The position numbers were made by a program, and so were the translations under genes. Shown in pieces: positions 1 to 9,400 of a stretch of 13,309 nt of DNA. Source of the DNA: Phoronis ovalis (lineage: Eukaryota > Phoronida > Phoronidae); assembly GCA_028565635.1 (NCBI GenBank), contig JAOXYB010038928.1, positions 1 through 13,309 of the forward strand. Direction: 5' to 3'. The notes below the pieces were generated by a model. That model ran no database searches, was not told the origin of the DNA, and saw nothing but the letters and a program-made list of their open reading frames with translations. Every line of letters begins with the position of its first letter. The stretch's first letter is position 1.

Positions 1-551
1 TGTACCTAACGATTTTCATAGGGTGTAATTAAACGCTAATTAAATTTCATGCATTTTACACAATAGTTTGAAAATACCATTATGACATAGCTTGAATGTT
101 AAAGTTTTAGAAGACATCTCTTTTGAGTGAAAAAAATGTAATGCGGATTTTTCACGAATTTTTATTTAAGCTGTGACGAGGGCCCGAATTGCCTTAAGTC
201 TTATTGCAGTAGCTGGCAATATAGAAATTTTTCATATTTTCGTCATGGTAGCCATGAACTTGGGAATAGGACTTGAGATGTTGATGTGGGCAGCAAAAGT
301 TCAGTGATGTTCATAGTTGACTTCAATGCTCATGATATCAGAATAATTCAATAACTTATACATTTTTAATATACAGCATTTTAGTGTTTTGACGATAAAC
401 AGACTGATGCAGAAAAATAAAGAAGGTGATGTTCCATTATTAAACTTAAAGTACTCATTGTCAACAAAATAGATATGCATGTGCTGATTATGTTCAAGTT
501 TAATGTCATTGCATTTGGCTGAAATGAGTTAAATACACATTTTTTTTGCAG
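1..551 (+). other. Intron sequence upstream of first visible exon
   Basis: AT-rich sequence ending in a pyrimidine-rich tract and a TTTTTTTGCAG acceptor whose AG is at 550-551. It is read as the 3' part of an intron of the PDZD7/whirlin-like gene. I see no convincing exon or RNA gene in it. The earlier exons, expected to carry the first two PDZ domains, must lie upstream of the window. Confidence 0.6.
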
Positions 552-1198
552 TATCTTGAGAATGGTGACATAGAACTCCTTGTTAACCCATTACTAGCTA
601 TTCTAGATAAACCAGAGAAAATGTTACTACTTAGGGAGGTTAGGTAAGAATCAGTTGAATTTCTTGTCTTTAAAATAAAAAGATTTACATAATATTTATA
701 GTGAACTCTAGAATACCATGATTATAATTATATTTTACATTGTTATTTTTTTCAAAAATTGCAACTTATTCAAAATCTTCAAGTTGATTTTTTTTACGAA
801 TTTTTACAATTAAAATGTGAATAGCATACAAAACTATACTGTTTCATGTTAAGTAATTCAAAAGAAACTCTTTTTGAACACTCGGGGGGGAAAAGCTTAT
901 TTTATGTCTGAAGCAAAAACAAAAAACTAATGTTTGCCTTAACAAAACCAGTTTAATTTGTGCACTTGATTTATGTTTGAAATTTTATTATATGCCCTAG
1001 AACACATTCTAAATTTTGATTACAGGGGTATAATCCGCCCCACAGACCTGGGACGCTTTGACAGTATGGTATCAAGGCAAGAATTAGAGGCATATGCAGA
1101 AATGGCCGCTCGAATGTCTACTCAGTCTCCACAAATTATGAGAAGAAGTATAAAGGAATATGGCGCACCTAAGAAAACATTAATGGCAACTGTACCTA
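552..1198 (+). other. Harmonin-homology domain, two exons
   Basis: The exon at 552-643 encodes [20 protein letters not shown] and continues [11 protein letters not shown]. The exon at 1026-1198 continues [20 protein letters not shown]. The split Arg codon (AG+G) joins across the 382-bp intron. The helical pattern, with a Leu-rich helix followed by LLREVRG and DL-RFD-MV-R, matches the harmonin N-like helical domain that lies between PDZ2 and PDZ3 in whirlin and PDZD7. In this family the domain binds partner peptides. Domain identity comes from recalled family patterns. Confidence 0.75.
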
Positions 1199-4100
1199 GT
1201 ATGTGCTGTACTTTTTCTAACCCATACCTATCTACTATGATACCTCTATAAGTTCAATACACAAAAAGATTTATCAATCACAGTATTAGAATAATTATAT
1301 TGTATTGGAAAAAGTAAGCCAGGCCATTATTCAAGTATAAAAATAAAACTTTTACAAACAAAATTTAGTCTAATCCAGTTCTTTCTAATAAGTTGTTATC
1401 AGTCCACCTACTCTATTAAATAAATCTGGAATATTGTTTCAACAGTCAATGAAGGACCTTGTTTTGTTTGTAATCAACAGATAGTCATGGAGCATTCCGT
1501 CTAAAAACCAAAGAAGACTATGAGAAAGACGTTGAAAGAAAACAAGAACTTGAAAAACTAAAAAAAGAAAAGCTTACAAAACTACGTCGTGAGCAGTTAC
1601 CAAGTGAAGATTACATACCTTTTCCTGATTTACAATCCCCTGATGAAGTGCCTTCAACATCTTTTGCCTATCCTGTTGTGTTTGATGTACACCACAGATC
1701 AAACAAGTATAGACCACTTGAAGAAATTGAAATGGACTTGTCTGGTAGTTACCCTGATTTACCAGCAACTCGGAATATTGTGTATAGGTCAAAAACCAAT
1801 GGGTTTATGACTTCACCCCCAACTTCACCACAGAATAATGTTCTGACTCCTATAAAAATGTCTCCACCAAACAGTGGACGTGCTACAAGTACTCCAAGGT
1901 CTGGTCCTGATGATGAAAATTTGTCAGATGTTAATGCTGCAGCCAAGTCAGATAATGAAAATTCCCTGAATTCTAGTGCAAGATCCAATAGTGGCAATAC
2001 TCCTAGAAGCAGTTTCTATAAAGAAGTTGAAATTATCTCCCCTGGTCAAATGTCAGATGAACAGACAGAATTGAAAGAATTGTTATCTGCTATTGAATTA
2101 ACTGTTGAAGAAAATACAGAAACTGAACCTAGAGTACCAATAGCAATTGGAACAGAAACTATAATAGCAGTCGGAACCGAAACTAAAGTAACTGTACAGT
2201 CTGAAACTGAATCTAAAAAACCAGTCGTGTTAGAAACTCAAATTAAAAGTATTGCTTTATCTCAAGAATCTCTACCTCCTGTTGAAACAGTTGTTGAAGA
2301 TGAAATTATTCCCCAGCATTCTAAAAGGGAACTTAAAATCTCACCAGATACCCCGCTTTGGAGTAAGCCTATTCAAGTTGCGCCTATTCGTCCTAAAACT
2401 TCTCCTGAACAGAATCAAGAAAAAGATGACAGTTTTGACTCAGAACCACATAGTATAGCTGAACGCATTAAGCGCTTATCAATTTCAACGGATGAGATGA
2501 TTGTCGTTGGTAAAAAATCACCTGAATTAAACTTTCGATTATCAACTCTTTCAAACTCTCCTACTTCACCAACATCTCCTATGAATGTTTCATCACCAAC
2601 ACCACTTAGTGCCTCCCGACAGAATTCCAGTGGATTGTATGCAATTATAAAGTCACAGAAGGCAGATGTGTCACCAAGTACTACACAGATAACAAAAGAA
2701 GAAGTGCATGTAGTACCTTCAAATCATGAAGAACAAATGACAGCTCCAGCTGCAGATCCAGATTGGGTTTCATCTTTGAAGAGAGACAAAGGAGTTTTGT
2801 AAGTTATTTTGGTAGAAATTTGTTTTTCTGGTCAAATTGTTAAAGTATCGCATTAGGTAGAATATTGTGCTTATGAAGCAAACCATTATGTAATTATAGC
2901 GATCTTCCCTTTTTTCCCTCATTCAGCCATTTTTATTTCTTAATTTGTGCATTTGTTTGTCCTACAGGAAAAGTGATAGCACAAACAGTACAAGAAAATC
3001 TCTCAACTGGACTGAAAACACAAAGCATCCATCATCTAAAACTCCATCCCCTCAGCCTCCAATGGTACTGATCTCATCTAATGATACACATGCAGAAGCT
3101 GCACCACCTCCAGAATTTGCAAATCCTGAACGGGTAATCATTGAAACAAAAGATGAGTGTTTGAATACTTCACTTACTTATGAGGATTTATCTCGAGAAT
3201 CGAGTTTGTCATCAGCTGATTTCCGTCCACTTTCTACAGCCTCCTTTCGAAGTATCGATCATCCTAGTGATTTATCAGGTTATTATGATTTCGCTTCCCC
3301 TCATGGTTCTGGTTCTCCAAACCCTGACACACTTTCCAATAGATCTGTATCCCCACAATCATTATCAGATTCCGTGATTCCAAGTGATGAAACCCAGAAT
3401 GCCCAACCCACAGGATTCAATAGTTTACCGAAACCACCTAGTCCTGCAAACATCCCAGATGCCTTTCAAGCTGATTCAGATTCTGACTCGGATTTTGAGT
3501 ATCCTCCTCCACCTCTGCCCAAGACATCCCCTCCACCAGTTGCACCCAAAAGATCACCAAGTCCTAAGTTTACTCCACCACCACCGCCGAGTGAACCTCC
3601 TCCATTTGAAGATGAGAGCACAGAAACACATGGTGACCAAATAGATACATTCACTCTGGTGCTGAAAAAGAACAGGACGTCACTAGGTATGTGCAGTTTA
3701 TGTGCTATATGTATCTGAATTGGATCATTTTAGGGGGCTCCTTGCCTTTCCTGTAACTCCAGAAGGCAGCTGTTACACTGGGCTCGAATCAGATAAATAG
3801 TTTCATGGTGAGATTTTGTACTCATTACTGCTATTTACAAAAGATTTTATTCCGAGTGCATTTTTGCTCTATGTGGAAGGTAATTGATTGCAAATCTGCT
3901 TTGTAAATACAATTGTGTTAAAGCAATGCCATTAATAACTGAATATCAGGAAATCTAAAAAATTTAAATACAATATTTTATTTATGTAATTTAATTACAT
4001 TATCTAATAGTTCTAATACTTTGTGTTGCAGGTATAAGCATTTCTGGTGGGCGAGACAGCAAATCCCAACCCAAAGTAAAAGTGGAAAAAGTATTCCCAG

Positions 4101-4602
4101 GGGGCGCTGCATCAGATGATGGAACATTAAAGGTAATTTACTGTTAGAACACAATGAGTAAATATTTTCCAAGTTCAAAACAATTCAATGCCATTTTGTA
4201 ATGTCATTAAAAATATCTATATCTTCAAATTTTGTTTGTACTGCTTAATATACTGTTTGCTTATAACAGTCTGTTATGATTGAGTTTACTTACTATAGTA
4301 GATTCTCACTGATTTGGTCTCTGGTACCAAACTTATAATAGATAGAATGCAATTTAATAATAACAGTAGGTAATCTTGGGTGAGAAAGGTAAATATATTA
4401 AAAAATCAATATGTACAGACAGTCATAATTCACTGAAAATAATAGTGTGCATTTATTTTCATATTTGCAGGGAGGAATGGAAATTGTGAAAGTAGATGAC
4501 GACAGCTTGGAAAATGCTTCACATCCACAAGCTGTTGATATTATTCGACGTGCCTATAATAACAAAACCAGAGACACAATGGTACTGATACTTAGAAAAT
4601 AG
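552..4602 (+). CDS. PDZD7: PDZD7/whirlin-family PDZ scaffold, 3' six exons (partial)
   Basis: Exons 552-643, 1026-1198, 1481-2798, 2968-3686, 4032-4132 and 4471-4602 join in phase to 845 codons including the TAG stop. All five introns are GT-AG, with donors such as GTAAGA, GTATGT and GTAAGT. The order is a harmonin-homology domain (residues 1-65, core LLREVRG...[11 protein letters not shown]), a Lys/Glu-rich helix (about 98-128), a roughly 570-residue Ser/Pro/Thr-rich linker, an acidic DSDSDSD stretch, a proline-rich segment (706-742) and a terminal PDZ (754-844). Family members scaffold the Usher type 2 complex in stereocilia and photoreceptors, binding C-terminal tails of membrane proteins. 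The PDZ pattern ([24 protein letters not shown]) seems nearer to what I recall of PDZD7 than of whirlin; either name is possible. The protein ends directly after the PDZ. The amino-terminal PDZ domains lie outside the window. Confidence 0.85.
1481..3640 (+). other. Disordered Ser/Pro/Thr-rich linker of the scaffold
   Basis: After a charged helical start ([19 protein letters not shown]), two large exons (1481-2798 and 2968-3686) encode low-complexity sequence. They hold many SP/TP sites ([26 protein letters not shown]), which are plausible proline-directed kinase sites. A degenerate Glu-Thr repeat lies near 2110-2250, an acidic Asp-Ser run precedes 3500, and polyproline cores YPPPPLP and [11 protein letters not shown] could bind SH3, WW or EVH1 partners. 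The vertebrate relatives also have a proline-rich linker before the last PDZ. The exact binding partners cannot be inferred. Confidence 0.7.
3640..4602 (+). other. C-terminal PDZ domain, three exons
   Basis: Residues 754-844 of the partial protein form one PDZ domain spread over the end of the exon closing at 3686 plus 4032-4132 and 4471-4602. The carboxylate-binding loop is SLGI (766-769). The first residue of the second helix is His819 (SHPQAVDII), which predicts preference for class I ligands (S/T-x-hydrophobic at the C terminus). The stop follows LILRK, so there is essentially no tail after the final beta strand. A Gly codon split at 3686/4032 joins correctly. Confidence 0.85.
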
Positions 4603-5062
4603 TAGAATTTGTAGGAATTAAAACTGAGGCAAAAACTAGCAAGATAAAAGTGAAACTGTTTGAACCACAATGGCCATTTGGGTCATACATGAATCTGAAC
4701 TTGTTATTTATAAACATAATTTTTGTTGCATTTGGGTCTTCTGGCTCTAGTATAAGAAATAATTACTGTTTACTGCATGATTTGAATTTATAAATTTCAT
4801 TGTAATTATACTATTTGGTGCCGTATGGTGGGACTTGATGGTTATTTGTACCATTTCCTTGTTCTTGACCATTTGTGCTATAATTATGAGACTTATGATT
4901 GGATAATATTTGTTAGTGTTAACATGTTTACTTATGTTTGCAACTGGCATTGCATATCACAAAAGTTACACCACCATATTTGATACACAGAATATATTTG
5001 ATAACATTAATTTAATTTCTTTTAAATACAACTGAATTGTATATAACAATTGTGAAGAACAA

Positions 5063-5068
5063 AATAAA
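5063..5068 (+). promoter_or_regulatory. Candidate proximal poly(A) signal
   Basis: A canonical AATAAA lies 460 bp after the stop codon at 4602, with T/G-rich sequence about 45-60 bp downstream (around 5110-5125). It could give a short 3' UTR for the PDZ scaffold. It is unproven, because hexamers are frequent in AT-rich DNA. Confidence 0.35.
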
Positions 5069-5931
5069 TTGTAAATGCTTATAAAATGTGAAAATTTATT
5101 GTAAAATTGAAATTGTGTGGTACAGGTACTTACAAGGTATTGAAATTTACTCATTCATGTACTTGTATTTTGTAATTTTTCAAATAGATAATTTGTTATT
5201 TTTGCGTGTTGTGATAGAGTTCTAGATTTGTATTTTATCAGTATTTTTAAAATTCATATCATGGTATTTATATAGCTAGCATAGAATGGCTCAATTTTAT
5301 TTTGATATGTTGAAGGTTAATTTTTGAATCTCATTTATGTGTAGTACTCAATAATCAATTTAAAAGTTAATTTGTGATTTTTCTATTTGAATATAATGAT
5401 TCATGGTAAAAGATTATGACTAACAGAAGACATTCTCATATACATTCAAAGTTTTAAATTTTATCTAACCTTACCCATATTTTTTTCTTATATTTTCCGT
5501 CCCACGAAACATCTTGATATATTGTTTTATAAGTCTAATCAGTTTCCTTTTATATTATTGTATGTACTTTTATAGTGATTGTTTGTAATTTGTTACAAAA
5601 CCATCCTTACACATGTTGCAAGATTTTGTTTTTTAAGTTTTCGACATTCCTTATGTAATTTATACTGTTTCAATTTATTTTGCAATTCAAATTTATGTTT
5701 GCTTATTACTAAATTACATTTTCAATGCCTTGCTATCTTACAGCACATCACCAAATGAAACAGAAAATATGACTTTGAATTCTTAATCTAATGATCAAAA
5801 ATAATTTACACATCATGCCAAAAATGTATTGAAAATGTTTTATGAAGATTTAAACTCAGCGTTTGTGAGGCTGTATAAATGTATGATATAAAGATTATAT
5901 AATTCATTCAAATGAAAACATAAAATATAGT

Positions 5932-5949
5932 AATAAATGATTGTTTATT
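5932..5949. promoter_or_regulatory. Opposed poly(A) signals of two convergent genes
   Basis: AATAAA on the plus strand (5932-5937) is followed after 6 bp by TTTATT (5944-5949), which is AATAAA on the minus strand. The two genes that converge here end at 4602 (plus) and 6416 (minus). A single short element could therefore direct cleavage on both strands, giving 3' ends that overlap by some tens of bases. The hexamers are seen directly; their use is inferred. Confidence 0.5.
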
Positions 5950-6415
5950 TAAATCTTTTCTTTTATACATCTTTTATAAAATGTTATAAATATTTATACA
6001 AGTAGACTAGATTGTAGCAATAAGACCAAACACACCCACCAGGTGTCGCTATGAAGAATGCTAAATCATGAGATCAAAACTTTGTGAAAATTGTGGTATC
6101 AAATCAACCAGGTCATGCAAGATGAAGTATTCACATCGTTATTTCAAAGGTAAACCACACACTACAGGATAACATGAATATTTCGTGCTGTGGGTCCACT
6201 CAGTTTTCCACATTTTGCACATGATAAATGGTTGTCAGTGTATCGAGCCCTACTAATTATATTGGGTTTGAACTAATGAAGATTACATTTAATAACAAGA
6301 TTTTAAATTCTAATTAAAATTCACCACAGGTGTTTAACAATTGATATCAGAGAAAAGACGAGATGGACATGCAACAATCAGCCATTGACAAATCCAGTAT
6401 ACAAAAACCTGTAAT
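5950..6415 (-). other. 3' untranslated region of the SPATA24-like gene
   Basis: This is the sequence between the TAA stop of the minus-strand gene (6416-6418) and its likely poly(A) hexamer at 5944-5949. It has no coding potential that I can support on either strand. A minus-strand ATTAAA variant at 6288-6293 could give a shorter end. Confidence 0.45.
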
Positions 6416-9400
6416 TTACTGCATCAGTTGACTGTTTTGGTTTCTTCCCTCGCCTCGACATCTTTTCCTGGATTTGACATTTAATCCATGCAGTATACAA
6501 ACACCCTTTTCTTTTGCTACACAACTTGGACAGGTCTCCGCAGAAGAGTATCTCATTTTATGTTTATAATGTGGTTTATCTGCATCTTTTAACATATTTT
6601 GTATGTAACGCTCTTGCTGCAATTTTACTTTCACTTCGGATAATTGTTTTTGATAATCTTCTTCCTGGGATTTGAGTTTATATCCCAGCATCTTAATTTC
6701 TGTCTCTTGACCTAGTAGGATGTTTTCTTGTTTTTTACAGTGCTCCTCTGTCACTACAATTAAAATACATTTCCTTGACATATATCGATAAAATCAAGTT
6801 AAGATGTACACCTCAACCAGACAATAGCAAAAGCAGCCTTAAATTCCTTATTTAAAACTGGAACTAAACTGAGATCCAGGTATTAAACTTTTATAATTCC
6901 TTCTGGATTTCATTTTATAACAGTCATTTAAAATATTGGCTTTGCGACCTCACAATGACCCTATGGCCTATAACCTCATTTTCAGCATATAATGTACACA
7001 TGTGTGAGGATTAAATACAATCTGGATTCTGAAATTTATACAAATCAATTGAATAGAGGTCTAGGTGTTAAAAAGTGGCGTCCTCAATTTCACAGAAAGA
7101 ATGGATCATTTTATATAATTACAATTAATTAAAAATGAAATTTCATTTAATATACTCAAAACTAATATTTTATATAGATGTGTAACACAGTGACTACACA
7201 ATCATAAGAGTAATCAATAAAGTGTGAGATATCTTGAGCCAGCAGGACACACATTTGGAAACTGCTACTGAGCAATTGGCAACTAGGAGCTATATAATCC
7301 TAAGATTTTGGGAATTTAAAATATGGGATTTGGGATCGGAATATGTAGTCAAAACAACTACACTGAAACATGCAGGGTCATTACAAGGGCACTTGAGAAA
7401 CTAAAATGCAGCAGAAGTGAACAGCACAAACCTAAAAATAGTGTGAAAGGAAACTAATTAAATTGACCAACTGTATTCTCTTGGCAATCATAATTTAACA
7501 AATTTTGTTGCAATTTTATATTTGTGTATTCAAATGTAGTATGCAAACATTAATTTCATGTCAGCCACTATACTCTGAATATTTGAACATCAGTTTTGTT
7601 GACAAAGATTTATTAAAACAAATACTGGTAAATATTTAATTAATTTCTTAAAATAAATTTTTCCAGGCTGTCACACCTTTTTTTAATTAATGTTTGTACC
7701 AACATGTACTTGATGTTCAGTGGGGTCTTCATTCTACATGATTCCCATCACATGCTCAGGTAAGTTTCAAAACCATTGCTATCTGACAACATTTTATGAA
7801 TACGCAATTATTGTTAATGAAATATAACCTTTATTTTAGTAACTTCACAAGGACCAAAGATAACTGTCATACTCAGATGAACATCCTTTTAAAATCATAA
7901 AATAATAATGTGCTTTCTGCAAACACATTCAAATACATTACTGTAGATTAGGCACAAAATAAAAATTGTATTAGAATTTGAAAACAAGATTTCTAATAGA
8001 AAAAATTAAAAGTTACAAAGTTGATCTTGTTGCTACATATCATACTGCTGAATCAATACTAATATATAGTGCTAGTGTGTTAGTATTTAGTGACCATTCA
8101 GCCTACTCAGCATTTAGAGGAAAAGGGGGTAAACTTATTTTCCTACAGATGTGAAAGGGTCATATTTTATTTTCTTGTGGTGGGATTCATTGAATTTTAT
8201 TTTGGGAATAAATCTTATTTCGGTCCGTGAAATGTGATAAACCTTATATGTTTTATTTCGTGTTTTACGGTTGCAATAATTTTGTTTATGCAATCAGATT
8301 ATCATTTTATACTTCAATCAGTGCAATGAGATTGAATGCTTTCCCCTATCCAATGACAATTTCCGTCACAGATACAGTATTTGCAGAATGAAAGTATGAC
8401 AAATAACCCTCCATCACAGATTCCTGGAGTATGCTGTAACCATTCTGAATGGCCTCCAAATGAAATTATCTTCTTAGGAGTGCAGACTGTGACAGGTTGT
8501 GTACAACCTGTTTACGAATAGTTATTATTGTTCAGGTGGGAAAGGGTCGTTTAATAGTCGTGAGCCACGATTGCAGATGTTTAGTACTTGTGATTCATGA
8601 CAAGGCAATTTTATTTCCTTTGAGCTGCGGTCACTACCCCCATTTGACTCCTTAATGTCCCGTCACGACATATATTTCTGACGTAATTTTAGCGCATCAC
8701 AAACCATAAGTATTTTGTATATACAGGAGAGCATAACTCGGAAATCTACTGAAAGGGGATAAATGAACATAGTTGCTAAAACCAAACAAAGCAATCATCC
8801 TGCAGATGTGTAATATTACGGTAAGCTAAAATGTATTCATTCTTTTAATTTATATATTGTAGAACAAGCAACATTAAAGAGTTTTGTGGAAAAATGAAGC
8901 TGTTTATCGTTTCAGTACTAACCCTACAACTCCTTGCACATTGTACGAGCCAAAATGAGTGCAATACTGGTACTATTTCTGGATTAGAATGCCAACGTTG
9001 GGACTCCCAAACACCCCATCAGCATTCTATAGGTTCTGCTGATTCTGATTTTCTGTGTGTTGGGCTGAGGGATGCCTCAAATTATTGCCAGAATCCAGAT
9101 GATAAGCCTGGTGGGCTGTGGTGTTTCACTTTTACAACAGACACAACTAAGACATGGGAATATTGTGGCATTTCTGAATGCAAAATCAGTAAGTAACACC
9201 ATAGAATTCAAATAATTACAAGCCACCATGGATGAGAGCCCTAATGAGAGTCCTAATAGGTGGCAGCATGGTTTGCAATCGTGCTCTGTATGTGTGCAAT
9301 TCAATTGTCTTACAACACTAGCATTTTATCTTTTTGCATATGCTAAGTACCCAGGTGCCTAGTGACATGTAGTGTTTTAATTTTCAGCTAAATTTATAAA

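Larger units (their letters stand above)
4603..5950 (+). other. 3' untranslated region of the PDZD7/whirlin-like gene
   Basis: About 1.3 kb of very AT-rich sequence follows the TAG stop, with no supportable coding. Two plus-strand AATAAA hexamers are visible, at 5063-5068 and 5932-5937, allowing a short UTR of about 0.5 kb or a long one of about 1.35 kb. A TGTATATA at 5038-5045 fits the Pumilio consensus (UGUANAUA), just upstream of the first hexamer. In such AT-rich DNA the motif may be a chance match. The UTR end is inferred, not observed. Confidence 0.5.

Noticed and set aside
3466-3654. Gly-rich open frame on the minus strand
   Set aside because: It is the antisense shadow of the proline-rich exon of the PDZ scaffold.
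3733-3805. Possible tRNA-derived SINE remnant (GGGCTCGAATC resembles a B box)
   Set aside because: No matching A box, acceptor stem or poly(A)/terminal repeat is present, so a chance match is likelier.
4747-5154. Two small minus-strand open frames
   Set aside because: They lie in the AT-rich 3' UTR, have biased Ile/Asn/Tyr/Leu composition and show no domain or splice context.
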